Below are positions 23,766 to 34,023 of a stretch of DNA of 41,114 nt, piece by piece (the stretch's first letter is position 1; each line of letters opens with the position of its first letter). The notes under the pieces are model-generated. The model searched no databases. It saw only the letters and a list, made by a program, of their open reading frames with translations, and had not been told where the DNA came from. Source of the stretch: Noviherbaspirillum aerium (lineage in GTDB: Bacteria; Pseudomonadota; Gammaproteobacteria; Burkholderiales; Burkholderiaceae_D); the NCBI RefSeq assembly GCF_008929045.1, contig NZ_VFAH01000038.1:1-41114 (forward strand). The letters run 5' to 3'. A program made the position numbers and the translations under genes.

Positions 23766-26603
23766 ATGGTTGTATCAGGTTGGTTTGGCTGGTCTGCGCT
23801 GTGGCTGCTTCCCTTGTTAGGGCGCTTCATCAGGACTTTCGTTCTCAAGAGGGCAAGCCTGCACGGGCAAGGTTCGATCCGTCTCTGGCTTGGCACCCTG
23901 CTTGTCATTTCTGCCAGCAGCGGATTGGAAGCGATGCTCCTCAGCGATGGCATGTCGACGGAAGCCGGACCGGCATTCGGCCATGTATTCGCCGGCGCAT
24001 TGACAGGCGTCTTCGGCAACATGATCGGCGTATTGCTGATGCTGGCCGTCGGATGCATCAGCCTGCCATGGCTGTTCGGCTTCAGCACTTATCCATTCAT
24101 TGCAAGGCGACTTGCGGCAAGACGCGAGCAAAAGGGCACGGCCGACGTCCGTCAGCGGCCGCTCGCGCGGTCGGCTCAGACCATGGTTCCGGAGGTGCGC
24201 GCGGAAAAACGTGCCCGCCGAACGCTGCATGAGCCGAGGAAGACGGAATCGTGGACATTGCCGGCGCCGATCATCAGCGACAAGGATCCATTGAAGAAGA
24301 CTCCGCCAATGCCGATGCCGCAGCCGCCGCGAAGCGGCCGTCCGACCGAGGAATGGGCGCCGTTCGAAAGTATCCGGCCCACCGGGCCGATGCAGGCACG
24401 CGCCAGCGTCGCTCCCGCAATGGCAACGCATGCCGAACCAGGCAGAACGGTGAGGATCGTTTCCGCTGCACCGCGTACGTCAGAGCCCGCCGACAAGCCC
24501 GCGGCCAGCATTATCAGGGAGCGGCATGCCAGGCGGATTGGCGGGGCGCAGTCGCCGCTTGCCTCTACGCGAGCGGTAGGGACCGCCGGCGCATCAGCCC
24601 AGTCTTCCGAACCGGCAAAAGATGTTCCCTCTCCGATCAACGACTTGCCAGGTCCGGCCCAGGCGCTTGCCGTGCCGGATGCCCGCATCGGGAACAACTC
24701 GCCGAGCACAGGACTGGATTTGTCGGCGCATGCGCCACGCCCGTCCGGAGTCATACCGACGATCACCAAGGCCATGCCTGCTGGAGTCGCCTTGCCGCTT
24801 ACCGACCTGTCCTTTCCAATGCAGGCGTCGCTGCCGGACCATCCAACAGATGAACCGAACGCAATCAGCCCGATCGATGACTTCCATGTCGGGAAAGCCG
24901 GCGATTTACCCGCATCATCAACACTTGACGCCGGTTCGGAATCACCTTGGGTTCCAGTGTCAGCCGCAAGAGAAGTTACGCCGCCTCCGCCCTATGCCGA
25001 GTCCGCACCTGCTCCACAACTTGGCGAGGAGGAGAGGATTCCGCCGCAGCGCCTCCCCGAACCGGTTTCCCGGCCGCGCCCGGCAATGGGCACGCCTTTC
25101 GAATTTGAAGCACTCGGTGAAATCGACATCGACATCCCGGGACTCGATCTGCTGGACGCCCCCGACACCGAATCGATCGATGTGCCGGCCGCCGAACTCG
25201 AAGAAACGGCACGCCTTATCGAGCAGCGGCTCAGGGAATTCAAGGTGCCGGTCACGGTGCTGGGCGCCTATGCGGGCCCGGTCATTACCAGATTCGAAGT
25301 CGAGCCGGCCACCGGTGTCCGCGGCGCGCAGATCGTCGGCCTGATGAAGGATTTGGCGCGCGCGCTCGGACTGACATCGATCCGCGTCGTGGAAACCATT
25401 CCCGGAAAGACCTGCATGGGTCTGGAATTGCCGAACGCGCGACGCCAGGTCATCCGGCTTTCCGAAATGCTGGCCTCCGATGCGTACAAGGCTTCGTCTT
25501 CGCATCTCGCCCTGGCCATGGGGAAGGACATCACCGGCATTCCGGTCGTGACAGACCTTGCGCGCGCACCGCATATGCTGGTGGCCGGCACCACAGGATC
25601 GGGCAAATCGGTCGCCATCAATGCCATGATCCTTTCGCTGCTGTACAAGTCGACGCCCACGGACGTGCGGATGATCATGATCGATCCGAAGATGCTCGAA
25701 TTATCGGTCTACGACGGCATCCCGCATTTGCTTGCGCCGGTAGTCACCGACATGAAACTCGCGGCGAATGCCCTCTCGTGGTGTGTCGGTGAAATGGAAA
25801 AGCGCTATCGGCTGATGTCCGCGCTCGGCGTTCGCAATCTCGCCGGCTACAATCAGAAAATCCGCCATGGCGAAGCAATAGAGAAAAAAGTCACCAACCC
25901 GTTTTCCCTGACTCCGGACGCACCCGAACCGCTGTCGACCCTGCCGCTGATTGTCGTGGTCATCGACGAACTTGCCGACCTGATGATGGTTGCCGGCAAA
26001 AAGATCGAAGAACTCATCGCCCGTCTTGCGCAGAAGGCGCGCGCCGCAGGCATACACCTCATCCTTGCGACGCAGCGCCCGTCGGTCGACGTCATTACCG
26101 GGCTGATCAAGGCAAACATCCCGACACGTGTTGCCTTCCAGGTATCATCCAAGATCGACTCCCGCACGGTACTTGATCAGATGGGCGCGGAGACCCTGCT
26201 TGGCCACGGCGACATGCTGTTTCTGCCGCCGGGAAGCGGATATCCGCAACGTGTGCACGGCGCGTTCGTATCGGATGAAGAGGTGCATCGGGTGGTTGAA
26301 CACCTGAAGCAGTTCGGTGAACCGCAGTATATCGACGCCATTCTGTCCAGCGGACTTCCTGAGGATGCGCAGGGGGAATTGGGAATTGATGAGGGGAATG
26401 CCGAATCCGATCCGCTCTATGACGAAGCGGTCGCATTCGTGGTACGGACGCGGAAGTCGTCGATTTCAGCGGTCCAGCGCCAGCTGCGCATTGGTTACAA
26501 CCGGGCTGCGCGGCTGGTAGAGCAAATGGAGACTGCAGGCATTGTCTCGCCGATGGCTTCGAATGGAAGCCGGGAGATACTCGCTCCGGCGTCGCAGGAT
26601 TAG
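23766..26603 (+). CDS. ftsK: FtsK/SpoIIIE-type DNA translocase with shortened membrane domain
   Basis: A septal DNA pump that moves chromosomes and activates dimer resolution at dif. It has 945 residues: about three membrane helices (about 5-25, 38-58 and 72-110), a Pro/Ala/Ser-rich linker (about 120-470), then the motor. The motor has Walker A GTTGSGKS (608-615) and Walker B VVVIDE (Asp734, Glu735). A gamma winged helix (about 880-940: [38 protein letters not shown]) reads KOPS sites. The N-terminus lacks the first helix and periplasmic loop of normal FtsK, and an in-frame TAA directly precedes the ATG. It may be a second FtsK paralogue rather than the essential one. Its TAG stop overlaps a TTAGAGCG element-like end. 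Confidence 0.9.
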   Translation: MVVSGWFGWSALWLLPLLGRFIRTFVLKRASLHGQGSIRLWLGTLLVISASSGLEAMLLSDGMSTEAGPAFGHVFAGALTGVFGNMIGVLLMLAVGCISLPWLFGFSTYPFIARRLAARREQKGTADVRQRPLARSAQTMVPEVRAEKRARRTLHEPRKTESWTLPAPIISDKDPLKKTPPMPMPQPPRSGRPTEEWAPFESIRPTGPMQARASVAPAMATHAEPGRTVRIVSAAPRTSEPADKPAASIIRERHARRIGGAQSPLASTRAVGTAGASAQSSEPAKDVPSPINDLPGPAQALAVPDARIGNNSPSTGLDLSAHAPRPSGVIPTITKAMPAGVALPLTDLSFPMQASLPDHPTDEPNAISPIDDFHVGKAGDLPASSTLDAGSESPWVPVSAAREVTPPPPYAESAPAPQLGEEERIPPQRLPEPVSRPRPAMGTPFEFEALGEIDIDIPGLDLLDAPDTESIDVPAAELEETARLIEQRLREFKVPVTVLGAYAGPVITRFEVEPATGVRGAQIVGLMKDLARALGLTSIRVVETIPGKTCMGLELPNARRQVIRLSEMLASDAYKASSSHLALAMGKDITGIPVVTDLARAPHMLVAGTTGSGKSVAINAMILSLLYKSTPTDVRMIMIDPKMLELSVYDGIPHLLAPVVTDMKLAANALSWCVGEMEKRYRLMSALGVRNLAGYNQKIRHGEAIEKKVTNPFSLTPDAPEPLSTLPLIVVVIDELADLMMVAGKKIEELIARLAQKARAAGIHLILATQRPSVDVITGLIKANIPTRVAFQVSSKIDSRTVLDQMGAETLLGHGDMLFLPPGSGYPQRVHGAFVSDEEVHRVVEHLKQFGEPQYIDAILSSGLPEDAQGELGIDEGNAESDPLYDEAVAFVVRTRKSSISAVQRQLRIGYNRAARLVEQMETAGIVSPMASNGSREILAPASQD

Positions 26604-26656
26604 AGCGTGTTCACCCTGACCTGCCTGCCGATCCCGGACAGATTGCCGCCGGGAGA

Positions 26657-26790
26657 GCGGGTAAGTGTCCGGAAAATCTGTTTGTCTTGTGTTGGGATGC
26701 ATGGCGGAAAGGAGCGCCGTGAGCGGTCCGCGCCAGCGACAGACAACGCGGTCATGGCCCGAATGCAGGACGTGACGGTCGTACAGAGAT
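26657..26790 (+). repeat. Diverged copy of the 163-bp CTAG element
   Basis: The stretch GGGATGCATGGC...GGAGCGCCGTG...ACAACGCGGTCATG, in this strand sense, aligns with the interior of the element at 37274-37436 with many substitutions and small gaps. No clear right end is visible. A TTAGAGCG at the ftsK stop (26601-26608) may be its decayed left end. The 26604-27065 interval has no gene; it holds this remnant, an intact element and the tldD terminator. Confidence 0.45.
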
Positions 26791-26831
26791 GCGCAATCCC
26801 CTCAATACCCCGTCCAGCCCGGGACATTCAT

Positions 26832-26994
26832 CTAGAGCGGATTGCAGATGGATGGTCGATCGCCTCGGCTTGTCTTGGGCGCATGGCGGCGTTGGTCCTC
26901 GCTGGTGTGGCCCGCCACACGGCGCTTCTCCCGCCTTGCCCTGCATCCCAAGGCAAACCGATGCTTCCGTACACTCATCCGCGATCCGCTCTAG
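26832..26994 (-). mobile_element. 163-bp MITE-like element, copy B
   Basis: Flanked by CTAG on both sides. The left end reads CTAGAGCGGATTGCAG, and the right end CCGCTCTAG mirrors its outermost 9 bases. A central perfect hairpin, GTGTGGC-CC-GCCACAC, is present. Reverse-complemented, it matches copy C (37274-37436) over the full 163 bp with 16 mismatches by hand count, about 90% identity. There is no coding capacity. The CTAG boundaries fit duplication of a YTAR-type or TA target, as made by IS5- or IS630-type transposases, but no parent element is in the window. Confidence 0.75.
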
Positions 26995-27004
26995 TCGCCG
27001 CGCG

Positions 27005-27027
27005 AAAAAAAGCCGGCTGAGGCCGGC
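27005..27027 (-). terminator. Rho-independent terminator of tldD
   Basis: On the minus strand GCCGGC-CTCA-GCCGGC is followed by seven T residues, a textbook intrinsic terminator 39 bp after the tldD stop. Confidence 0.85.
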
Positions 27028-27065
27028 CATGCTGCATCCCGAAGGGCTGCGCTACGGATGGAATA

Positions 27066-28526
27066 TCAGGCCGTGCCGCCCACCGTCATGCCGTCGATGC
27101 GCAGCGTCGGCTGACCGACACCAACGGGAACGCTTTGGCCTTCCTTGCCGCAGACGCCGATGCCGCTGTCAAGGCGCATGTCGTTGCCGATCATGCTGAC
27201 GCGGTTCAAGACTTCCGGTCCATTGCCGATGAGGGTCGCGCCCTTGACCGGATAGCTGATCTTGCCGTCTTCGATCATGTAGGCTTCGCTGGCGGAGAAT
27301 ACGAATTTGCCGTTGGTGATGTCGACCTGCCCGCCGCCGAAATTGACCGCGTACAAACCATTCTTCACGGAGGCGATGATTTCCTGAGGGTCCTTGTCAC
27401 CGCCCAGCATGTAGGTATTGGTCATGCGCGGCATCGGCAGATGCGCATAGGACTCGCGCCGCGCATTGCCGGTAACGGGCATGCGCATCAGGCGCGCATT
27501 CATGGTGTCCTGGATATATCCTTTCAGGATGCCGTCCTCAATCAGCGTGGTGCACTGTGTCGGATTACCTTCATCGTCAATGTTGAGGGAGCCGCGGCGG
27601 TCGGCGATGGTGCCATCATCGACCACGGTCACGCCCTTGGCGGCAACGCGCTCGCCGATACGGCCGGAGAACGTGCTGGAGCCCTTGCGGTTGAAGTCGC
27701 CTTCCAGGCCGTGGCCGATGGCTTCATGCAGCAGCACGCCGGGCCAGCCGGGGCCGAGCACGACCGTCATCGGACCGGCGGGCGCCGGGCGCGCATCGAG
27801 ATTGACGAGCGCGGTGGCGACCGCTTCAGCCGCATATTTCTCCAGCAGTTCCTCGCTGAAGTAGCCATAGTCGTACCGTCCGCCGCCGCCGCTGGAGCCG
27901 ACTTCGCGACGGCCGTCCTGCTCGGCGATCACCGTGACGGAAATGCGTACCAGCGGACGGATATCGGCAGCCAGCACGCCGTCGCTGCGCACCACCAGCA
28001 CCACATCGTATTCCCCCGCCAGGCCGGCCATGACCTGCACCACGCGCGGATCCTTGGCGCGCGCAATGCGCTCGATCCGTTCCAGCAGGCGCACCTTTTC
28101 GGTGGCATCGAGTGAATTCAGCGGGTCATTCGGGAGATAGAGAGAACGTCCGCCCACCGGCTGGACCGTGGAAGCCACTTTCACCTTGCCCGAACCCTGG
28201 CGGGCAATGGTCCGGGTGGCGGCTGCCGCATCCAGCAGGGCGCGCTCGGAAATTTCATCGGAATAGGAAAACGCCGTCTTGTCGCCGGAAACGGCGCGCA
28301 CGCCGACGCCCTGGTCGATCGAAAAGCTGCCGGTCTTGACGATGCCTTCCTCCAGGCTCCAGCCTTCGTTCTTGGTGAACTGAAAATACAGGTCGGCATA
28401 ATCGACGCGGTGCGTGAAGATGGCGTCGAGAGTCTTGATCAGTTGCGACTCGTCGAGACCGAAAGGCGTCAGCAGAACGTCGCGTGCGATGGCGAGGGAT
28501 TGGAGATTGGGTTCGAATAGCTTCAT
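27066..28526 (-). CDS. tldD: TldD metalloprotease subunit
   Basis: The zinc-bearing half of the TldD/TldE peptidase, which degrades unstructured peptides and processes microcin- and CcdA-type substrates. It has 486 residues (E. coli 481). The HExxxH motif is at His267-Glu268-x3-His272 ([11 protein letters not shown]), and the flanking [12 protein letters not shown] and [19 protein letters not shown] blocks are typical. The start at 28526 has AAAGAG upstream; the ATG at 28544 has no ribosome site. It is 109 bp downstream of the amidase gene on the same strand and ends at a strong terminator. Confidence 0.97.
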   Translation of the reverse strand: MKLFEPNLQSLAIARDVLLTPFGLDESQLIKTLDAIFTHRVDYADLYFQFTKNEGWSLEEGIVKTGSFSIDQGVGVRAVSGDKTAFSYSDEISERALLDAAAATRTIARQGSGKVKVASTVQPVGGRSLYLPNDPLNSLDATEKVRLLERIERIARAKDPRVVQVMAGLAGEYDVVLVVRSDGVLAADIRPLVRISVTVIAEQDGRREVGSSGGGGRYDYGYFSEELLEKYAAEAVATALVNLDARPAPAGPMTVVLGPGWPGVLLHEAIGHGLEGDFNRKGSSTFSGRIGERVAAKGVTVVDDGTIADRRGSLNIDDEGNPTQCTTLIEDGILKGYIQDTMNARLMRMPVTGNARRESYAHLPMPRMTNTYMLGGDKDPQEIIASVKNGLYAVNFGGGQVDITNGKFVFSASEAYMIEDGKISYPVKGATLIGNGPEVLNRVSMIGNDMRLDSGIGVCGKEGQSVPVGVGQPTLRIDGMTVGGTA

Positions 28527-28635
28527 GATCTCTTTCTTGGGCATGCAGTCGCGGGAAACTGCAGCGGTTTTCGATGCGTAGATTGTAGTTCATCTGCCGT
28601 CGCGCGGTACGATGCGGACTGCCGATGCCGCCAGG

Positions 28636-29472
28636 CTAGAGCTTGCGGTGCCTTAGCGCCGGCAGGCTGGTGCGCACGCCTTGCAGTTGCCCGGGATCAA
28701 GCTCTCCGATGACTATCCCTTCGCCTTCCGGCAGAACGTCCACGACCTTGCCCCATGGGTCGACCAGCATGCTGTGCCCCCAGGTCCGGCGTCCGTTGGG
28801 ATGCTTGCCCCCCTGCGCCGCCGCAAGCACATAGCACTGGTTCTCGATGGCGCGGGCACGCAGCAGGATTTCCCAGTGCGCCTGGCCGGTGGTGTAGGTG
28901 AAGGCGGCCGGCATGACGATCAGCGCGCAGTCGCCCATGGCGCGGTACAGCTCGGGAAAACGCAGGTCGTAGCACACTGAAAGCCCCACCCTGCCGAACG
29001 GCGCTTCAAATGTGGCAACGCTGTCGCCGTGCACGATGGTTCGCGCTTCGTCATAGGATTCCTCGCCCTTGGTGAAGCTGAACAGGTGAATCTTGTCGTA
29101 GCGCATCGCATGCCGGCCCTGAGGATCGTAGACCATCAGGGTATTGAGCACCTTGCCCTGCTCCGGGGCGGCGACCGGCAGCGTCCCTCCGACCAGCCAC
29201 ACACCGTGCTCCCGGGCCAGCTCGGACATGCATTGCTGTATCGGCCCCGTGCCTGGCTGCTCTGCGTGCGCCAGCTTGTCGTTCTCCTTCATGCCCATGA
29301 TTGGCCAGTATTCCGGCAGCAGGACCAGGCCCGCTCCCTGCTGCGCCGCCTGCGCGACAAGCCGGCGGGCGCTGCCGAGATTTTCCTCGACCACGGGAGT
29401 GGAAACCATCTGTATGGCGGCAATCTTCATTGCCTGTGTCATTGCGTCGTTCGTCATCGCGTCGTTCGTCAT
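28636..29472 (-). CDS. Nitrilase-superfamily amidase (Nit1/Nit2 type)
   Basis: A carbon-nitrogen hydrolase of 278 residues with the complete catalytic triad Glu54 (LLPEYW), Lys127 (YDKIHLF) and Cys167 (VCYDLRFPELYR). The CYDLRFPELYR block points to the Nit group, whose members repair deaminated glutathione; that substrate is a family inference. The start is ambiguous. A 15-bp tandem repeat gives ATGs at 29472, 29457 and 29442, plus another at 29430, and AAGGGA supports 29472. The first ATG lies only a few bases beyond the yhdP stop. The gene ends in TAG inside a CTCTAG hexamer. Confidence 0.92.
   Translation of the reverse strand: MTNDAMTNDAMTQAMKIAAIQMVSTPVVEENLGSARRLVAQAAQQGAGLVLLPEYWPIMGMKENDKLAHAEQPGTGPIQQCMSELAREHGVWLVGGTLPVAAPEQGKVLNTLMVYDPQGRHAMRYDKIHLFSFTKGEESYDEARTIVHGDSVATFEAPFGRVGLSVCYDLRFPELYRAMGDCALIVMPAAFTYTTGQAHWEILLRARAIENQCYVLAAAQGGKHPNGRRTWGHSMLVDPWGKVVDVLPEGEGIVIGELDPGQLQGVRTSLPALRHRKL
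29443..29472 (-). repeat. 15-bp tandem repeat at the amidase start
   Basis: Two copies of ATGACGAACGACGC plus one variable base encode Met-Thr-Asn-Asp-Ala twice in a row at the N-terminus of the amidase. Each copy supplies another possible start codon. Confidence 0.8.
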
Positions 29473-29476
29473 CGCA

Positions 29477-32400
29477 TTATCCCTTGGTATCCGATTGATT
29501 GGCCGCTTCGCCCGTCGGCACGGCGGGCTTGCGCAACAGCTTGGTGACGACCGGATCCTTCCAGGGACCGGTAACCTGGTATTCGAATGTGAATGCTCGC
29601 ATGAGCGGCTCGCGCAGGAACAATTGCGCAAGGAAAGTGCCGACCCCGATCACCGGATTGACCGCCAGGCCATACACCACCGATGCCGCGCCGACATTGA
29701 TGTCGGGGATCACCACGACGTGCAGGTTCTGCGCTTCGTGCGCGATGTCGGCCGTGCCATCGATCAGGACTGTCGCCGCCACGCCGCGCATCTTGAAATT
29801 GTCGGTGCGGGCAACGCCCTGCGCGATGTTTGCGCCGGCCGTCACGCTGTCGAATGCGAATCCTTCGGAGAACACATCACGGAAATCGAGTACGAGGCGG
29901 CGCGGCAGGGACTGCAGGCTCAGCACCCCGAGCAGCTTCGCGGCACTCGGGTCCACCTTCAGGAACTGCCCTGACGCCAGCTCCAGCTGTATCTGTCCGT
30001 TCATCGAGGGTATATCGAATGCGAACGGCGACCCCGTCCAGCTGATTTCTCCCTTCATCTCCCCCTTGCCGCCGCGCAGCACATGCTGGAAGCCGAAGCG
30101 CTCGAGCAGCTTTCCGGCATCGGCGATATTGAGGGTATAAGCGAGTGTCGACAGGTTTTCGCCATTGCGGCTGCTCCATTTGCCGGAGGCCTTCAGTTCC
30201 CCGTCGCTATTGGTGAGCGACAATTTGTTGATGCGCCATTCCCGGTTGCCCGACACCCGGGCGTTCTGCGCGACGACTTCCAGCTGCCCGAACTTCTTGC
30301 CGAACAGCTCGAAGTTTTCCGCCACGATATCCACCGCCGGCAATTGGGTGGCCGTGCTCTTGCCTTCGATCAGGTCATTCACGTCGGAGGCCGCCGACTT
30401 CGGAATGATCAGCGAAGCCAGCCGTGCGGTCACGCGGCCGAGGCTGCGGCCGAAGCGCGGCTCGCTCCAGGACAGGTAGCCGGAAGCCTGTTCCGAATCG
30501 ATGTTGGCTTGCCAGAGGCCATCCTGATGCGATGCGCCGACCACGACATTGTCGAGCTTGCGGTCCATGATGATCAGTTCAGTCGCGCGTGCGGCGAGCA
30601 CCTCGGGATCAATGTACTGCGCAATGCTCAGCACATCGGTCTGCTTGGCCGCATCGGCGGGCGTTGCAGGCGACGCCGGTTGAGCGGACTGCGCGGTCGG
30701 CGAAGGCGCCGACGATACGGATGCTATCGTTCGGCGCCACGCATCGATGTTCAAGGACCTGAGGCTGACATTGACGATCACGCCGCTATCGGGCACCGGC
30801 GCCGGCACGTTGACGCCGATGCCGCCGCGAACCACCCGCCACGCCGACTCCTTGTCAACGCCCTTTTCCCTCTCATACCGGGCCGCGATCGTGGAGCCCA
30901 GCGCCAGCTTCATTTCGTCGCGCACCATCGATGCATCGTTGGAAGGCAGTCCGGCGAGTTCGAACCGGAATGGCAGACTGTCGCCGCTTGCCTTGCGCAG
31001 CGGCACGGGAAAATCCAGGCCGATGCCGGCAAGATTGGACTCGACAACAATCTCCGGTCGCTTGTTCTTCACCTTGATGGTGGTGCTGTATCGCGTGCTG
31101 CCGCTGATGCGTTCCAGCGCGCGCCGCATGGCGGGTGTTGTGTAGGTCTTCCTGATGCCGTCGGTGGAGAGCGTTCCTTCTCCCCTGACCTGGATGCTGC
31201 CATCGCGCTGGGTGCCGCCGGAGACGGCAACCGGTCCGCCCAGGAAATTGGACCTGATGTTGGCGAGGCTGAATCCCTTCTCGTGGAATTCCAGCTTGCC
31301 GGTCGTGTTCAGCAACGGCGGCATGACGTTCATCAGAGTGACGTTGTTGCCGGCGAATTGCAGGCTGCCCTTGACCTTGGCCTCTCGCATGTTGTGCAGC
31401 GGGAGCTGCAGCTTCAGGGCCAGGCTGGTATTGCCGCTGGCCTTCGTTTCGTCCGTGAAGTGCTCTATCCAGTTCGCCACCGGGCTTTCATTGGTAAAAC
31501 GCAGGAAATTCTCGAAGGGTCCGGCGGCGTTTCCAGTGACGTCCAGCACCATGTCATGCCTGGAGAGATCGGGAATGACGGCCTTGACCTGCGACAGCCG
31601 CGTGCCCGACGTCTGCGCGCTGTCGGCCGTGATCTCCATGCGCGCCCGGTCAAATGTGATGAAACCGTCGATGTCATGGATCACCGGCCACATCGGCGTC
31701 TTGCCATCCTTGGCGAACATGTCGGGAGCGTAGTTCAGCACCCCGTTTTCGATCTTGCCGCTGACCTTGAACTCGCCTTTTGCCTTGTCGCCGGCCGACT
31801 GCTGATGAAAGGGAAATTGCGCGACGTCACCCTTGACCTTGAAGCGCACGTCCTTGACCGCTCCGCCGGTGAGCGCGCCGCCGAGCCAGGCGTGGAGCGA
31901 CGGCGGTGTCTGCAAGGGCAGCAAGCGCCCGATCTCCTTGAGTTCGAGGCGGTTCAGCTTGCCACTGATATCGACAGAGCCGCGCGACTTCGCACCCTGG
32001 CGGGCCAGCGGCATCAGGTGCTTGCCGCTGAACGAGCCGGTCAGTTCATCCTGTACGAATTCCATGCGCTGCACATCCAGCAACAGGCGGTTGTTGCTCT
32101 GAAAAGTCCAGCTGGCCTGCATATCGAGGCGATCGAACGGCATGTCGGGTTCGGCGAAGTAGCCGGGAAGCTGCAGTTGCAGGTTACTGGACGCCAGCTG
32201 GAAGGAGCCGCCGCGTTCGGTGGCGTCCACCTGCCCTGTCAGGTTGTCAAAACCGGGGATGGCCGGCACCGCAGCCTGTGCCGGCCGGTCGGCCGTCTTC
32301 GGCTTGGCTTCGCGCGCGGGCTGCGGCCGGAGCGACAGTCCCGTGAAATCTCCCTTGACGCTGTAGGTGACGATATCGGGGTAGCTCCCCTGCCACTGGG

Positions 32401-33703
32401 CCGAGAAATCCTTGAGGGTGCCGCGCGGCTCCAGATCGGACAGGAGCTTGCGCTGGTCTTCCGGCAGAGGCAAGCGTTCCGCGAAACTGGCGATCGTCTT
32501 CAGATCCAGCAACCTGGCCGCGATGTCGGTTTTCGCGGGCTTGCCGTTGCCCGCGGGCGAGTAGCTCTCGCTGATCGTGGTTCGAGGAAGAAACACGCCG
32601 TCATCGGTCTGCAGGGTGAAATCGATCAGGGAAATTGCATGCCCGTACTGGCCGAAGGTCGGTTTGCCGCTCTGCGACTGCGCGCTGAATTGCTCGCGGA
32701 GGGAAATCCGGCCGTCGGCTTCGACGAGGTTCAATGGTTCCAGATCCGGACGCAGCCGGGTCGAGACGTTTGCCAAGGTCAGATCGGCGGTGAAATTGGC
32801 CAGCCTGGCATGATCGAAATCCAGCCAGGCGCGCACCGAGCCTTTGCCCTGCTGCATCTCGAACGGATATTCGACATAGGTTTTCCAGGCGCTCAGGTCG
32901 GTATCGCGCAGGTCGGCGTACAGCTGGCCCTTCCATCCGGACGGGTCGGAAATGGTCCTTGCGAAATGGGGATGGTCGAAGGCGCCGCGCACATCGAGCG
33001 GCGAAGCCAGTGCGGCGGGCGGCGTTGCCTTCAAGGCAAACCGGTGATGCCGCCATTGGTTGCGCAGGACGAAATCGACATTGTCGAGCAGCAGCTCGGG
33101 TGCCTCGCGCTGTTCATCCGTCCAGCGCACCTTGCCGCCGCGAATGGCAATATGGCGCTGCGACAGCACCCAGTCTGCACCGCGGCTGCTGCCCTGCGCG
33201 GTGCCTGCCAGCGCAATGCCGGCGACATGGAATTGTCCTTCCCTGTCGCGCCTGATCTCGAGGTCGGGGTTGGCAATCAGCAGCTGCTGCAGGCGCAGGT
33301 CACCCACCACCAGCGTCAGCCAGGAAAGTGTTGCCGAGACCTCGGGCAGAACAAGCCCGGCGCCGCCGGCCTTGTCATGGATGACCAGCTTGTCGATCGT
33401 CAGTTGCGGATGCAGTCCCGACCAGGAGGCGTTGAGGCTTCCGATCGATACCTGGTTGCCGATCGCCCGCGTCGCCATGCGCTCGACTTCCGGCTTGTAA
33501 GCGTCGATATTCGGAAGTACGACATAGCGCAGGCCAAGAATGAGGGCGCAGAAGATGAAATAGACGACGAGAGCGGTTCTGAGAAGCGCGCCGAGCGCAT
33601 GATGGGTCAGGACATTGGCGATTCGATAACATTCTTTTGTCGCATGCCAGCACTGGCCCAGAGGTGATCTGGACGGCTGGGGAATGTTCGGATCGATCGA
33701 CAT
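29477..33703 (-). CDS. yhdP: YhdP family AsmA-like outer-membrane lipid transport protein
   Basis: A very large (1408-residue) protein anchored by one N-terminal helix (about 35-62: LLRTALVVYFIFCALILGLRYVVL), with a long periplasmic body of beta-rich AsmA/DUF3971 repeats. YhdP-type proteins form tubes that help move phospholipids to the outer membrane. The C-terminal AsmA-like region (about 1200-1390) contains KMRGVAATVLIDGTADIAHEAQNLHVVVIPDINVGAASVVYGLAVNPVIGVGTFLAQLFLREP, a strong family signature. The start at 33703 (MSIDPN) gives a sensible short cytoplasmic tail; the longer frame to 33799 does not. It is coupled to the amidase gene downstream (4-base gap) and divergent from glnE. Confidence 0.93.
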   Translation of the reverse strand: MSIDPNIPQPSRSPLGQCWHATKECYRIANVLTHHALGALLRTALVVYFIFCALILGLRYVVLPNIDAYKPEVERMATRAIGNQVSIGSLNASWSGLHPQLTIDKLVIHDKAGGAGLVLPEVSATLSWLTLVVGDLRLQQLLIANPDLEIRRDREGQFHVAGIALAGTAQGSSRGADWVLSQRHIAIRGGKVRWTDEQREAPELLLDNVDFVLRNQWRHHRFALKATPPAALASPLDVRGAFDHPHFARTISDPSGWKGQLYADLRDTDLSAWKTYVEYPFEMQQGKGSVRAWLDFDHARLANFTADLTLANVSTRLRPDLEPLNLVEADGRISLREQFSAQSQSGKPTFGQYGHAISLIDFTLQTDDGVFLPRTTISESYSPAGNGKPAKTDIAARLLDLKTIASFAERLPLPEDQRKLLSDLEPRGTLKDFSAQWQGSYPDIVTYSVKGDFTGLSLRPQPAREAKPKTADRPAQAAVPAIPGFDNLTGQVDATERGGSFQLASSNLQLQLPGYFAEPDMPFDRLDMQASWTFQSNNRLLLDVQRMEFVQDELTGSFSGKHLMPLARQGAKSRGSVDISGKLNRLELKEIGRLLPLQTPPSLHAWLGGALTGGAVKDVRFKVKGDVAQFPFHQQSAGDKAKGEFKVSGKIENGVLNYAPDMFAKDGKTPMWPVIHDIDGFITFDRARMEITADSAQTSGTRLSQVKAVIPDLSRHDMVLDVTGNAAGPFENFLRFTNESPVANWIEHFTDETKASGNTSLALKLQLPLHNMREAKVKGSLQFAGNNVTLMNVMPPLLNTTGKLEFHEKGFSLANIRSNFLGGPVAVSGGTQRDGSIQVRGEGTLSTDGIRKTYTTPAMRRALERISGSTRYSTTIKVKNKRPEIVVESNLAGIGLDFPVPLRKASGDSLPFRFELAGLPSNDASMVRDEMKLALGSTIAARYEREKGVDKESAWRVVRGGIGVNVPAPVPDSGVIVNVSLRSLNIDAWRRTIASVSSAPSPTAQSAQPASPATPADAAKQTDVLSIAQYIDPEVLAARATELIIMDRKLDNVVVGASHQDGLWQANIDSEQASGYLSWSEPRFGRSLGRVTARLASLIIPKSAASDVNDLIEGKSTATQLPAVDIVAENFELFGKKFGQLEVVAQNARVSGNREWRINKLSLTNSDGELKASGKWSSRNGENLSTLAYTLNIADAGKLLERFGFQHVLRGGKGEMKGEISWTGSPFAFDIPSMNGQIQLELASGQFLKVDPSAAKLLGVLSLQSLPRRLVLDFRDVFSEGFAFDSVTAGANIAQGVARTDNFKMRGVAATVLIDGTADIAHEAQNLHVVVIPDINVGAASVVYGLAVNPVIGVGTFLAQLFLREPLMRAFTFEYQVTGPWKDPVVTKLLRKPAVPTGEAANQSDTKG

Positions 33704-34023
33704 CAACGATAAAGGCCGGCGGCGTAAAATAAAAAGCTGTTTCGGAACGACGAAGCCATGCCCTTCCGCATGCAACACCGCATTGCGCCCTGCCCGCATG
33801 CGGAGGGCCGGCCGGTGAAACAGGGAGCGACATCAAGGCCGCTTGCCTGCTTGCCAACCGCTTGCCGTCCACTTACCGCCGGCGCGCATGACATCGGCAT
33901 TGCAAGGCATATGTTCGCACGGATATCATCCGTCAGCTATGGGTGATAATTCAGCCACTCCTCCTGCAGTAACTGCAGCCCGATAACCTGGCCTCATCCC
34001 GGCCCCAGAAGACTTTCGATACC
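33704..34023. other. yhdP-glnE divergent intergenic region
   Basis: 320 bp between divergent genes. I see an AT-rich patch near 33723-33733, suitable for a yhdP promoter, and a TGATAAT near 33943 that could be an extended -10 for glnE. There are also small palindromes (CGGATATCATCCG near 33919 and CTGCAGTAACTGCAG near 33965). No gene is supported. Confidence 0.35.

Noticed and set aside
26607-27020. Short open frames within the repeat region after ftsK
   Set aside because: The same peptides appear in both orientations at each element copy, showing they are by-products of the repeats.
30083-33667. 1194-codon open frame on the plus strand opposite yhdP
   Set aside because: It is the antisense shadow of a clear yhdP gene in GC-rich DNA; the composition is Arg/Gly/Ala/His-rich with no domain.
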